A DNA stretch of 64,000 nucleotides, from the NCBI GenBank assembly GCA_037126765.1, contig JBBCBC010000009.1, forward strand, positions 30,402,870 to 30,466,869. The letters run 5' to 3'. Made by a program: the position numbers and the translations under genes. Below, piece after piece: positions 1 to 11,395 of the stretch. Each line of letters opens with the position of its first letter. Positions within the stretch are counted from its first letter, which is position 1. Source of the stretch: Stenogyne calaminthoides. Taxonomy: Eukaryota; Streptophyta; Magnoliopsida; Lamiales; Lamiaceae. Under the pieces are notes generated by a model. It saw only the letters and a list, made by a program, of their open reading frames with translations. It made no database searches and was not told the DNA's origin.

Positions 1-350
1 CAAACCTTACCCAAATCGGTTTGATAGGTTAAGTTTGTATGAGAACTCGTTAAACATTTGTTGGGAAGATAATCTGAGAACTCGGTAAACATCTGCAATT
101 TGAGGGTGATTCCAGAACTTCATTAAACATCTATATTTGTGGAAGAACATAAAGTGAGAATAAATATTATTGGTTAGTTTGCCCTTGTATAGGGAAATGG
201 ATGTGGTTATACCATATAAAAATACTTGTGTTCTTAATTGCTTTCATATTATATATACATACTTTATATACACACCTTGAAAAAAAATATTTAAAAGTCA
301 CCTCCCATTTAGATTTTTGAAATTAACTTCGGTATTTTTTGGGACCAACA
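1..350 (+). repeat. Element A 5' LTR, 3' portion
   Basis: This stretch matches the last part of the LTR at 601-1724. Both share the repeated phrase GAGAACT(T)CGGTAAACAT, the segment ACTTGTGTTCTTAATTGCTTTC and the terminal GGGACCAACA. The 5' part lies outside the window. Confidence 0.75.
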
Positions 351-600
351 AGTGGTATCGAGCGAGGAGTTCAAAAGTTCACTAGCTTTTAATGTGACCA
401 CAAGGCTGATCTTTTTTTGTTAAAACCCATTTAGTTTAAAATGCATAAATTTTATAAAATTCATGGAGGTTGATAATCATCTTCTCATCATTTTTTTTTA
501 AATGCATACAACAATCTTCATCATTTCACTTGTTTAACTAACACCGTTTTTCCGTATATATTTTTTTTATTGTTAGTTACATCATTTAAAAAGGGGAAAT
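351..600 (+). other. Element A internal remnant with primer-binding site and polypurine tract
   Basis: The segment begins AGTGGTATCGAGCGAGG, a variant of the tRNA-iMet-complementary site TGGTATCAGAGC, and ends in the polypurine tract at 588-600. Between them is AT-rich DNA with no gag, protease, integrase or RT motif in any frame. This architecture fits a TRIM/LARD-type element or an internally deleted copia. Confidence 0.65.
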
Positions 601-1724
601 TGTTGGGATATTTTAGTTTTGATGAATTATGCCAAAACATTATCAACTTGTGTTATTTAAGTTAAATCTAGGATAACAAGTTCGAGAGAACAAGTTAGGG
701 GGAAATGAAAAAAGGCGATCGAGAAAGGCCGTCGAGATCGAGATGAAAAAAAAAAAAAGCCGTGCGATTTTACGAAAAAAATTACATTTTTTTAGCGATT
801 TCTTTATAGCGGTGATTACTAAGCGGTTTTTCCCGATGCGATCCGGATCTGATGTGGACTGATTCTTTGTCGGCCGATCGATCAGTGAGTGATCGATCAG
901 CGATCGTAAATCGACAAGATGATGAGCGATTGAAATCGTGATAGATTCATGTAGTTTTGATCGATCCAGATTAGACACACAAAAAGCTGTCAATGAAGAT
1001 GACAACATATATATGGATGTGATATAAAATGGTTCAAAAGGACAAAGGTTTTATGGATTTGAATTTACTCTTGGTAATATTCAAATCCACACTATAAATA
1101 CATCGTTATTTATCTTCAAAAAGAAAATAATGGAGGATCTGCAAAGTGAAGATTAAAGCCAAATATTAAAAAGCATCTCCATTCAAGAACACAGAGAATT
1201 AAATATTCAAATTTACCCTAAGAGTGTTCTTCATTATATCTAAGCAAAAAAAAAAGCCATATCATAAGAGAGATTTTCCCAACCTTAGCATTTGAGGCTA
1301 AACAAATGTAAGAAAATCTCATAGTTAAACCAAACAAATATCGGTTTGATAGGTTATATCGTTAAACATCTATATCCGTGAGGAAGATAGTCCCGTTTGA
1401 GTGAGAACTTCGGTAAACATCTAAAAGCAATCCCGAAAGGGAGGGTAGCGATCCTTAGAGGAGATAAGTCCTGAGAGTGAGAACTTCGGTAAACAAATCC
1501 GTGAGGAATATATCCATAAATATATGTTGGTTAAGTTGGTTAGGGAAGAGTTGGATGTAAAAGTTTAATAGAACCACTATAAAAATACTTGTGCTCTTAC
1601 TTGCTTTCATATTAACTGTCATACATACTTTAGCAAATCTGCATAACACACCATAAAAAAAAAATTAAAGTCACCTCCCATTAAGATTTTTCGGGTTTTA
1701 ACTCGGAATTTTTCGGGACCAACA
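601..1724 (+). repeat. Element A 3' LTR
   Basis: The LTR is 1124 bp, starts TGTTGGGATA directly after a polypurine tract and ends GGGACCAACA. It contains direct subrepeats around GAGAACTTCGGTAAACA near 1400 and 1478. The 121-residue minus-strand ORF at 643-1008 lies wholly inside it and shows no domain, so I treat it as chance. Confidence 0.8.
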
Positions 1725-3070
1725 CTATTACTTTTAAGTTTATCACTAAACCTATTCATAAGGTTCTTAATTTGATTCAAGATCAAATTAATAATAAAAA
1801 TTGTCAAATCAATTTTCTTAAAGATGAGCTTAATTCTATTACTATAAGTGATAGATTAAATAATCTTAAACTACATGATAAAATCAAATTTTTAATAAAT
1901 AAATTCTCTATTGAAATTTGTAATGATTTTCCTAATGCTTTTTGGGATAGAAAGAAACATATAGTTTCTCTTCCTTATGAAGAAGATTTTAAAGAGAATA
2001 AAATTCCTACTAAATCTAGACCTTGTCAAATGAACTCTGAATACTTAGAGTTATGTAAAAAGGAAATATCTTCCTTATTACAAAAGAAGCTTATAACTCC
2101 TTCTAAATCTCCTTGGTCTTGTCTTTGCTTTCTATGTTAATAAACATTACGGCGAGAAGCGGAGTTCCTCGTTTAGTTATTAATTACAAACCTCTTAATA
2201 AGGTTTTAAAATGGATTAGGCATCCTATTCCTAATAAAAAGATCTTCTTGAGCCAGATTAGTCAATGCTCTTATTTTTTCTAAATTTGATTTAAAATCAG
2301 GTTTTTGGCAAATTCAGATTAATCAACCTGATAGGTATAAAACTGTCTTTAATGTACCATTTGGTCATTATGAATGGACTGTTATGCCTTTTGGACTTAA
2401 AAATGCTCCGTCTGAATTTCAACAAATTATGAATGACATTTTTAATCCTTATAGTGATTTTATTATTGTTTATATTGATAACATCCTTGTATTTTCTAAA
2501 GTTATTGAAATACATTTTAAACATCTTGATATGTTTAAAAATTTGGTCATTAAAAATGGTCTTGTCATTTCAAAACCTAAAATGGTTTTATTCCAAACTA
2601 AAGTAAAATTTCTTGGTCATATTATTGATAAAGGTAATATTATTCCAATTCAAAGAAGTATTGAATTTGGTAATAAATTCACGATGTTATAACCGATAAA
2701 ACTTCGATTCTGAGAGATTCTTAGGAAGTCTTAATTACGTGTCTTCTTATATTAAGAATCTTGCTGAAGATTCCTCTATCTTATATGATAGACTTAAAAA
2801 GAATCCTTCTCCTTGGAATGATGATCATACTAAGACTATTATCAGGATAAAAGAAAAGGTTAAAAATATTCCTTGTCTTATGCTGGCTAATCCCTCTTGG
2901 AAAAAAATTGTTGAAACTGATGCCTCAGATTTGGGGTATGGAGGTATTTTAAACCAAATTAATCCTGATAATAAAAAGGATTATATCATTAGATTTTATT
3001 CCGGTAAATGGAATAATAGTCAGAAAAATTATTCAGCCACAATAAAGAAATTCTTGCTATAAATGTGTCC
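1725..3070 (+). pseudogene. EPRV copy 1: protease tail, reverse transcriptase and RNase H, broken
   Basis: The translation, in pieces at 1772-2140, 2384-2692 and 2739-3062, carries RT fingers and palm followed by the start of RNase H. Recognisable phrases include PFGLKNAPSEFQQ (about 2387) and ETDASDLGYGG (about 2914). The palm catalytic motif reads YIDN instead of YIDD, so the second metal-binding Asp is altered. The copy at 34316-36148 shows the uninterrupted order. Frames break near 2130-2260 and near 2690; the breaks coincide with places where the other copy has CTG or CAG. The 5' end was cut by insertion of element A, and the 3' end stops abruptly within RNase H where a primer-binding site begins at 3071. 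Confidence 0.85.
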
Positions 3071-3176
3071 TCAGAGCCATGAGAAGTAGGGTATATATTA
3101 GTTATAGGGTTTCATGATTCAATACATCTTGATTCTTATGAATCTGTTCCGATTGAAGGATACTGTTAAGAATAGT
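3071..3176 (+). promoter_or_regulatory. EPRV primer-binding site remnant and leader to the movement protein (copy 2)
   Basis: TCAGAGCCATG at 3071-3081 is the 3' part of the tRNA-iMet-complementary site TGGTATCAGAGCCATG. It is joined directly to truncated RNase H sequence. About 105 bases then lead to the movement protein ATG at 3177. Caulimovirid maps are conventionally numbered from this site. The junction means copy 2 starts at, or was recombined at, the primer-site gap. Confidence 0.65.
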
Positions 3177-4184
3177 ATGACTCAGGAATATGATATTCCA
3201 GAAAATCTTGATTTATTGAATAAATGGACTATTCCTAAAATTGAACCTAAAATGGTTTATAAATTAGGAGCTTTTGAAAAAAATAGGTTTCAGACAAATT
3301 GTTAAAACTTCTGAATCCTCTATACCTCTTCATGAAGAAGAGATGATTATTAAATTGCTTAGTAAAAATGATATTTTACCTTACAAAAGAACTCATAAGT
3401 TCTTACATATTGGTTGTGTTCGGGTCGCTTTTAGACCACTTACCTTAAATGGTTTACCAGAAAGCTTTTTAGCTTCTCTTAGGGATGTTAGAAATCTTAA
3501 TTGAAGACAATCCTTAATGGGAATTATAGAATCTAGTTTGGCTTTAGGACCTGTCTATTTTGACGCATATCCTAATTTATTTCTATCTTTATCTGATAGT
3601 TATATTCTAGAAGCCTTAACATTAAATGTTAAAACTCATGGTTATAATTACATACCAGGTACAGAGGTTATGTGTATCTGTTATCGTATTTATTATAAGC
3701 CTTTATTTACACTCAATCCTATGTGTAAAAGAATTGAGAAAGTTAATAATGAGACTATTCTTATAGAAAGTAATTTTGGAAAATCAAATATTACTACCAG
3801 AAGATCCATTAAGTGGGAAGAAATTATTTTTCCTGAAAATTGGATAATAGAACAATCCGTTCCTAAAAATCCTATTATAAATAGTGATTTTAAAAATATT
3901 ACTCAAAGTAATGATGGTATTATTAATATTGGTTTTCAAAATAATCAAAAGACATTAAATCTTCTTATACTAGATCAATGCCTAGTCATTCTTTTATATC
4001 TCCTTTGGATTATGAAGTAGAATTTCCCTCAGAATCTAGAGCTTCTACTTCCTCTTATAGAGAAAATACTCATTGTAAAAATAATAATTATAACAATGAG
4101 AAAATTGTTATTAATGAAAACAATATAATCCACAAAGATGAATTTGATCCCGAAACAATTTCGGATTGTAACTTTAAAATATAA
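3177..4184 (+). pseudogene. EPRV copy 2: 30K-superfamily movement protein, broken
   Basis: The ATG at 3177 opens MTQEYDIPENL; the second copy at 15970 has the same start. The middle part (LALGPVYFDAYPNL, then a region ending LTLNP) fits the beta-barrel core of 30K movement proteins, which move virus through plasmodesmata. The C-terminal part is low-complexity, Asn/Ser-rich and ends at the TAA at 4182-4184. Frames change near 3290, 3505 and 3980. The capsid ORF ATG follows 4 bases later at 4189, the same spacing as at 16975/16980, so the two genes form one transcription unit. Movement protein is assigned from motif pattern and position, not a search. Confidence 0.72.
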
Positions 4185-4198
4185 TTTTATGGATTTTA

Positions 4199-6041
4199 TG
4201 TTGGGGAATGAATTGCACAGATCTATTCGGGGTGAATATTTAAATACAAATTTAATTCATTAATTATTACTAGCATGAATTAATCCTATATTAATTCAAA
4301 TAATAATTGCAACAATATATCATGCATATAAAAATCCACGTAAAACCCACGCATCACGGAATCTACGGGTTTCGTGAGCGTACCTCTCTCGGGATGGCGA
4401 TTGGCTTTGGTGGACGGACTAACCAAAAGGACTTCCCAAGTATTCCCTTAGCCCTTGCTCGACAATCCGGTGGAAGGATACTCACGAACAATTAACAAAA
4501 GGAAAAAATAAACTTTGTTGCACCACTTATGTGGATTTGCTAATATTTCCAGCACATGGAATTATACTTGGGAATGAACTAATCATCCCTATTTATAGGA
4601 GAGGGGTGAGCGAAATTTTTGTGTTTTTTCAATGTGGGAAAAAGACTTTTCTTGGTCACCAAGAAATCTTGAATATATCCCATATATTCTTTTTTCCCAT
4701 AATTAAAATATTCCACAAAAATCCACCTCCTCTATTTTATGGAGATTTTTGAAAATATTAAGTGCAAGATTCCAAGATTTGAATCTTCTTGAATTTATGA
4801 GATATTCTTGTATTTCAAAAAATACATATCTTCCATAATATCTTTTCAAGAAAATCTTTCTTGCCTTATTTATATTTCCAAAATTTCAAAAATTTCACTA
4901 TGTATAACCAAGTGGGAGATTTCTTGAATTTAATGAGATAATCTTGTATTCAAGAATACATATCTTCATTCCATAACAAAGTTCAAAGAAAATCTTTCTC
5001 CTCTTTTATCCATAATTTTGAAAATTAGAGAAAATATTAAGCAACAATATTTATTTTATTTTAATCACCTTTTTTTAGGTTATTGGACTATATGTTGGGC
5101 TACTCGGGGGCCTTTAGGAGAATTAAGATTGGACCTTCTAATGGATCTTGAATATCTAATATTGAGCCACAATATAATTCAAGCCCATAAATATTAATTA
5201 ATCCCACTACATAATTAATATTAAGACTATCCATCTTAACCCATATTACGATCAATATGGCTCCGGTCATTATTTTCCGTGTTTAAGATTATCTAGCCCA
5301 TTAATTAATTCAAGCCCATGAAATAGCTTTCGTTAATTAATATCTTTTGTCCTTGGTAGAGGAGCGGTTCAACATTATTATCCATCTAGGAAACAAATTC
5401 CACTTGCAAGATTTGGTATGATAAAGCTTATGAACCTCCCAAGGGGCAAATCAAGCAAAGCGTGCTTGCACCACGATTCTTCGTATTAAATCTTAGCAAT
5501 CACATGTGACCAATAATATTGCCCAAGATAAAAAGTATTGAATCTCTCTACGATTCGCTACCCATGATAAGTCAAAGCAATAGTTACCAATCCCACGCGA
5601 TCCTATTTAAGGGGCCGAAGGTTAAGAAATAACGAACTTTGAGGTCTAATTCTTCCTTGTTCGATTCCAAGAATTTATCCTCCTCAGAGGGTCCTATTCG
5701 GTAAGATCGGTCATGCACTAGTGTAATCTCTTGGTCAAGACAAACCAATCCCGGCCTTACACCTCAACCTTTCGCGATGGTTGTTCATTTCCATCTAGGT
5801 CGTGAATGGCGTACTTTTTTAGTTACAAGGGATTTATTAATTTAATCTTACGTGATCGGTATCACTAAATTAACTTCTGATGTAACACGTCTGAATTATT
5901 GAGCGATTATCAATAAATATATATAACATTCAATCATATTTAAAGCATCGGTGATAAACAATTTATTTGATAAATAAGTGCGGAAATTTGGTTTCGATTA
6001 TACAAAGTAAAAAGCATACTTTTCAAAGTATAATCCCAACA
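4199..6041 (-). repeat. Element B 3' LTR
   Basis: The 1843-bp LTR is nearly collinear with 11396-13255. Read on the minus strand it starts TGTTGGGATTATAC and contains a TATA box (TATAAATA, complement of 4590-4597). Short indels against the other LTR cluster at CAG/CTG-type sites. Small plus-strand ORFs at 4307-4752 lie within the LTR and look spurious. Confidence 0.88.
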
Positions 6042-6055
6042 ATCTCCATTTATAC
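6042..6055 (-). promoter_or_regulatory. Element B polypurine tract
   Basis: On the minus strand ATAAATGGAGATT lies immediately upstream of the LTR start TGTTGGGATT. It is a typical copia polypurine tract that primes plus-strand synthesis. Confidence 0.6.
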
Positions 6056-6149
6056 TCAAAGTCTGCTTTTAAGTATACTACAACACGTCTCGAGTAGTCC
6101 GTGACATCTAATGTCACCTACACGAACCTAATAATTTCTCCCACTTATA

Positions 6150-9100
6150 CAAACCCCAGTTAGCGGCGGTCTTGACACCCATTCCACTCACATGTCTCTC
6201 GAATGTATTGAGAGGCGGGACGCTTTGTGAATGGATACGCTAAGGTCGTCCTCGGACACTATCTTTTGCCACATCTATATCTCCTCTCTTACGCGATTTC
6301 TCGTATAAGATGTCTTTCCTTTAATGTGTTTGTTTGACTCGTGGACTCTTGGTTCTCTTGAATTTATGCTTTCCTAGCGAGATATTGCAAAATTTATTGA
6401 ACACCATCCAAGTCCACTAAGAAGATCTAGAGCCCAATCGGTTCTTTCCTTTGCCTCTGGCGATTACTTACCCGAGTCCCATGGTTGAGTCGGTGATGCA
6501 TTTACGCTTCACACTTTCGTCCATTCGATGGCTACACTTCCCAAATGGAAACACACTAGCGAGGCGGATAATTTACGGAATCTAAATCGATTGGAAATCG
6601 AGTCCATGTATGGCCGATGGGGATTGGAGTGTCGTGATAAATCAACATTCTATCCGAGTTCTTTTCGGATACTTGAGAATGTTTTTAAGCTGTCGTCCTA
6701 TTAAACTTTCCCTGGGTTACTCGATATCTTGCTACCATGCCTACTAAACAAAGCATATATCCGGTCTCACACTGCAATGAATGCATACATAAGGTTTCAA
6801 ACGGTACGAAGCACAAGGAATACCTTTCATGTCATCTATCTCCTTTTCGTCTTAGGGAACATTTTCTTGGATAGATGGATTCCAAGTCCGAAAGGTACGA
6901 ATCCTTTCTTGGAATCTTGCATCTTTGAATTGTTTCAAAAACCGGTGTCTATGTATGAAACTTGCGATAACCCGATCATCCTTTTACGGCGATCTCGAGT
7001 AATCTTGATCCCAAGGATATGTCGAAAGCTTTCCTAAGTCTTTTATATCAAATTTGTTTTGAAACCACCTTCTTACGATCGATCACACCTTCACATCGTT
7101 CGATGATCACAATGTCATCTCATTATAGTACTAAGAATACCAATGGGATTCAAAACACTTTTTATACACACAACTTTCAAACTTGTTTTGATCAAACCCA
7201 TAAGACTTTATTACATGATCAAAACTTTGGTTCCAAGCTCTGGATACTGTTTGAGTCCGTAATAGGACCTCTTGAGCTTTACAAACTAGGTGTTCTTGGC
7301 GGTTTCAATGAAAATATGGGGTTGTTGCATATAGATCTCTTTATCAAGACTTAGTAAAGGAAAGTTTGTCTTGACATCTATTTGCCGGACTTCAAAGTCG
7401 AAATCTTGTGACAATCGATAAGAGAATACGGATGGACTTAAGCATGGCTCTACGGCGAAAAAAGTTTCCTCATAATCGATCCTTTCTTTTACGAGTATAA
7501 CCTTTTCGCCATTAGTCTAGCTTTAAAGGTTTCAACCTTCCGTCCGGTCCTCCTTTTTCCTCTTATATACCCACTTGCATCGATGGGTTTGACCCCATTA
7601 AGTGGTTCGACTAGCTCCCACACTCTATTATGAAACATAGAACCCATATCGAACTTTCATTCTTTGTTTGCCAAGAATCTGCATCCATATCTTGGAGTGC
7701 CTCGTTATATGTCCATGGAGTGCGATTAGGGAATCAAGTCCGAGGACTTTCTATTCCCATGAATCTCTCGGAACGTCTAACAACCCTCCCACTATGACTA
7801 GGCTCGGTTGCCAAAAGCGTGTCGTTTGGTATATCATCTAAATACACCAAGACTTTGAGGTTTGCCCTCTAAGCTCATTTAAGGTAATCTCGTTTCGGGT
7901 TTTCTTTGGTTCTATAGTTTTCTTCCAAAATCTAAAGTGGGTGTGGATGTCCACCTTTTTGATCTTGAACTATAGAATCATTCACCCTTTTGTTCCCTCG
8001 GGGTATCCTACAAAACGACCTTAATTACGATCGAGGATCAATTTACGGTTTCCTTGTCCAACCGTGGGCGGACACCCCAAAGTTCTCATGTGTCTCGTCC
8101 AGGGTCCACAATTCTTTGGGGTTACGGGCCTGATTTGGATAGCACCAAGTTCGAGAATGTAAGTCATTTTTTTTCAAGGCATGACCCCGAGCGACTCGGG
8201 AAGGTCCGTATAACTCATCATTGATCTAACCATTTCCAAAAGAATTATATTTGCTTCGCTCTGCAATACCCGTTTTGTTGAGGGGTTAAAGATGCGGTGT
8301 GAGTGGGATACAATCCTTCATCGGATAAGTAGTTCAAAAACTCATCATTTGAGATATTCGCCTCCACGATCGGATCGTAGAGACTTGATACGTTTTTCCA
8401 CATGATTCTCTGCTTGAGCCTTAAATTCTTAGAATTTCTCAAAGGTCTCAGATTCATGCTTCATAAGGAAAATGTACCTTGGGTAATCATCAATAAAATT
8501 ACTCATAACCTCCTCTTGCTTTGGTTGACATTAAACTACGTACATCTATGTGAACAATCTCTAACACTTCTTTAGCCCCATTTCCCTTGGCTCCAAATGC
8601 CATCTTGGTATATTACCCTCCAAACATGATTCGCCAGGTTGGAATCGATTCAACTTGGAGACGCTCCAGTGAACCATCTTTCACCAACCTTTGGATCCTC
8701 TTTGGATTTATATGACCTAATCTTAGATGCCAAAGAAGTGTCTCGTTCACGTCTGATGAACGTTTTCTTTTCTCGGAAATAGTTGATGTGTTATAGGATA
8801 CATTTAAGTGAGTGGTGTGCCTGCGATTAATTGTATAGAAATTTTCCATCAATGTCCATGTGAGATACACTCATCATTTCAAAAATGATGTCATTCTTAT
8901 TAGAAGAAACTTTAGTGTCCTTTAATCGAATTTTAGAAACCGAAAGTGAATTCTTTCTAAAAGCGGGAACATAAAGATAATCTCAAAAAACTTTATCTTC
9001 AAAAGATAGGTGCACTTCTCCTTTGCTTTAGCGCTACTTATGTAGCATTGCAATGTCTCGCTACTTGCGTAGTATTGCAATAATCGTTACTACCATAGCA

Positions 9101-9290
9101 TTGCAATATCGCCACTTCATTAGCATTGCAATGTCTTCTACTAAATAACGTTACCCGGTGTGATGAGGATCTCACTCCATTTTACGTTCTTGGGATCATT
9201 TAGAACCCGTAAAGCCAACATGATTAGTGGATCTCGTATCAACCACCCACGAATGAGAAGTATCGCCGCTAAACAAGTTTCAACATAGTG
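6150..9290 (-). pseudogene. Element B pol (protease, integrase, RT, RNase H), badly degraded
   Basis: Domain pieces on the minus strand, in gene order, are as follows. Near 9200-9265 is a protease-like phrase SHSWVVDTRSTNHV, where copia proteases have WxxDTGAxxH, so the active-site Gly-Ala is changed. At 8660-8740 is the gag-pre-integrase phrase LWHLRLGHINPKR. At 8245-8457 is an integrase segment containing LTPQQNG. At 6180-6320 there is RNase H tail-like sequence. Between about 6400 and 8200, where RT should be, frames are too broken for me to locate YGLKQ or YVDD. The plus-strand ORFs at 6729-7354 are shadows of this region. The element could not be autonomous as written. Confidence 0.65.
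9036..9141 (-). repeat. Four tandem copies around TAGCATTGCAAT
   Basis: The plus strand shows TAGCATTGCAAT or TAGTATTGCAAT four times at about 28-35 bp spacing, separated by variable CTACT/CGCTACTT spacers. It lies between the protease and gag-pre-integrase parts of element B. Confidence 0.7.
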
Positions 9291-10430
9291 TGTGAGAATT
9301 ACCTTTCTTTCCGTCCCTTTTGGGGGGGTTGGAGCAGCAAAACCTCCATTGTCCTCTCACCATGACAAGCACTTCCTCTTTGGATTTTCTTTGACTCAAC
9401 AAGCATTCCTCATCTTACCATTGCCCTTGGCAACCTTGATTGAGTTTTATTGCTTATGGCCTTTGATCCTCTTCTTTATCTTGCCTACCCTTGGCTTAGA
9501 AGATGAAAGGCGGACCACTTGCCGTCAAAGCTTGAGTTTGGTGCCTTATCATCATTTCGCGAGTCAAAAGTTTGCAACAAATTAGCTAATGAGGCAAAAT
9601 GCTCAAAAACCTTTTCAGGCGAGAGAATGAAGTACCAAATTCATCCGAGTCTCTAGATCATAATGCACTCAGAATCTCAAGTTTGTTCGGATGGGCCATC
9701 TATTTTGAGGGCGTAATCCTTACGGGTTTTCCTCCACCATTTTCAAATTGACGACATCTCTCTACCAAGGTGATCCGCGAGTCCGCGTGTTTTGACTCGT
9801 CGGTTGGCTCATCGATTTTTTGTGTGTCAAAATCCACTTGTGCTTTTATGCGATTAGGACAATTATAATTTTCCAATCAATATAGTTTCCATACATATTG
9901 TATTGACTTTAAATATAATAGCGATGGATTAAAAGGTAACGACATCTTTGAATTTGAAATAAACAACTATATGCAATAGCACAAGTATATCACAAGATTC
10001 GATCACATGCATCATATTTAAAATCTCAAAAAAATATGAACAATGCATCAGCCAACATCTCAAAACAGTTTAAATAATCCACGTTGGGTGGGTCATTATT
10101 TAAACACATTCAACGAGTTACAAACAAAAACGATTACAAACCTTTAATATCAGATTAATATTTAAGCAAAACTTGACCAATATAAAATTGGCGGGGACTT
10201 GGGAGAAATATATGCATATCAATTTTATACCTAAGTAATAACCATGATTAAATCTGAGGATTACTATTTCGCTTTGATCGAGCCTCGTTGGGAGGGTCAT
10301 CGTCGCCATTAGTAATAACCCACAATCATCCGTTTGGAATTCATTCATGTGAAACCTATCTTTTGACCGTCCCGTTGGGGAAATTTCTCCAAAAGAATTC
10401 ACAAATAAATAAATCATGGAGGTCAAAATT
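9291..10430 (-). pseudogene. Element B gag region, degraded
   Basis: By position, between the protease phrase near 9260 and the primer-binding site near 11390, this should encode the gag capsid protein. A 102-codon minus-strand ORF at 10118-10426 begins MTSMIYLFVNSF and may hold its start. I cannot see an intact CCHC knuckle; Lys-rich sequence near 9330-9480 may be a damaged one. The plus-strand ORF at 9292-9585 is a shadow. The call rests mainly on context. Confidence 0.4.
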
Positions 10431-10689
10431 AATTCAATTTTATTATCCGGAATAAAATTGTCAATTAATTATTTAAACATACTTAGTAATTTTGAAGTTG
10501 AGATTTTTCAATTTGGCAACCCTCAAATAAAAACACATTTAAACAAATTAAATAAAGCATAAGATAGCACAAATAAATCAAGCATAAGAAAAATAAACAT
10601 ATTGGGCACAAATTATCCAATTGTCATGTTTTGATTTTTCTTGGCTTGATCTTGAAAAAACACGTCTCGAATTTCTCCCCTCGTTAGTC

Positions 10690-11062
10690 TCGAAAAAAAT
10701 ACTTCGTCTCGAACCGCCACGCCCATGGCGGACTCATTTAAGGATGCTGCGCCAGATCCGCCGGCCGCTCAACTTTAGAATCCTAAGCGACCTCGGCACG
10801 CTGGCGAATCCGCCATATTGCCCGGCCTGCGCCTCGGCCGCCCGATCCTCGGCGGCGTCCCCTCGTCATTTCGCCAGCGCCTCCGCCGCCGCCGACCTCG
10901 GCGGCCTTTCGCGTCTCCGCGGCGCTGCGTCCAACCGCCCATCCTTCGCTGGGCGCTCACCGCTGTCTTGTGACCCCTCACCCTCGCGTCTGTTGGGCGC
11001 CCGGCCTGCGCCCTGCGCCCCGTGCGTGCCGCCAGCGCCGCGCCGCCCTACTTTGATTCTGG
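10690..11062. other. GC-rich island in the element B leader
   Basis: About 370 bp is strongly GC-rich (many GCC, CGC and GGCG triplets) inside an otherwise AT-rich element. It lies between the primer-binding site and gag. Both strands stay open over parts of it (10621-11076 plus, 10775-10981 minus), but products are Ala/Arg/Pro-rich with no domain, as expected of GC-rich DNA. It could be captured host DNA or a structured leader. Confidence 0.6.
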
Positions 11063-11377
11063 ATTTAGTCCTTTAATTCTTCATCTCTTGGATTTCCGTC
11101 TGATTTCAATTTAATTACAAAAAATAAATAAACCTAGATCTAGACTGATACATTACATTGATCAAATCAAACAAATCCTAGTCTGCACCGTGGATTTTCT
11201 CGCGAGGCAAAACAAATTGAGCGAATCGAATTAAAAACCACGATTTATATAAATGCAAAATAAAACATTAAAATCCATGATAATTGGATACTGCAAAAGC
11301 AGATCTAATGGTTCTACTATACAATTTCAAATTTAATGTCCATGAATTAAATTACAATTTAAAAAATTGAGGCAAAG

Positions 11378-11395
11378 CAGTGGCTCGATCTTAGT
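11378..11395 (-). promoter_or_regulatory. Element B primer-binding site (probable)
   Basis: Directly inside the 5' LTR the minus strand reads ACTAAGATCGAGCCACTG. Allowing CG for CAG, as seen throughout this window, this approximates the tRNA-iMet site TGGTATCAGAGCCA. Confidence 0.45.

Larger units (their letters stand above)
1..1724 (+). mobile_element. Element A: short non-autonomous LTR retrotransposon (Sirevirus-like ends)
   Basis: Two LTR segments flank only about 250 bp of internal DNA. The left LTR is cut by the window edge and ends at 350 with GGGACCAACA. The right LTR runs 601-1724, starts TGTTGGGATA and ends with the same GGGACCAACA. A primer-binding site follows the first LTR and a polypurine tract (AAAAAGGGGAAAT) precedes the second. 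The internal part holds no gag or pol. The LTR ends, primer site and polypurine tract resemble those of element C, so it may have been mobilised by that family. It sits inside EPRV protease/RT sequence: bases after 1724 match the uninterrupted copy near 34585. The target duplication cannot be checked because the left flank is outside the window. Confidence 0.8.

Noticed and set aside
643..1008. 121-codon minus-strand ORF
   Set aside because: It lies inside the element A LTR, antisense to the element, with no domain.
4307..4752. Two small plus-strand ORFs
   Set aside because: They lie wholly within the element B LTR, antisense to it, and are not conserved in frame in the other LTR.
6729..7354. 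Two plus-strand ORFs of about 100 codons
   Set aside because: They lie antisense to the degraded pol of element B and show no motif; treated as shadows.
10621..11076. 151-codon plus-strand ORF, Ala/Arg/Pro-rich
   Set aside because: It lies in a GC-rich block where stop codons are rare on both strands. It is antisense to the element B leader and has no domain or codon signature.
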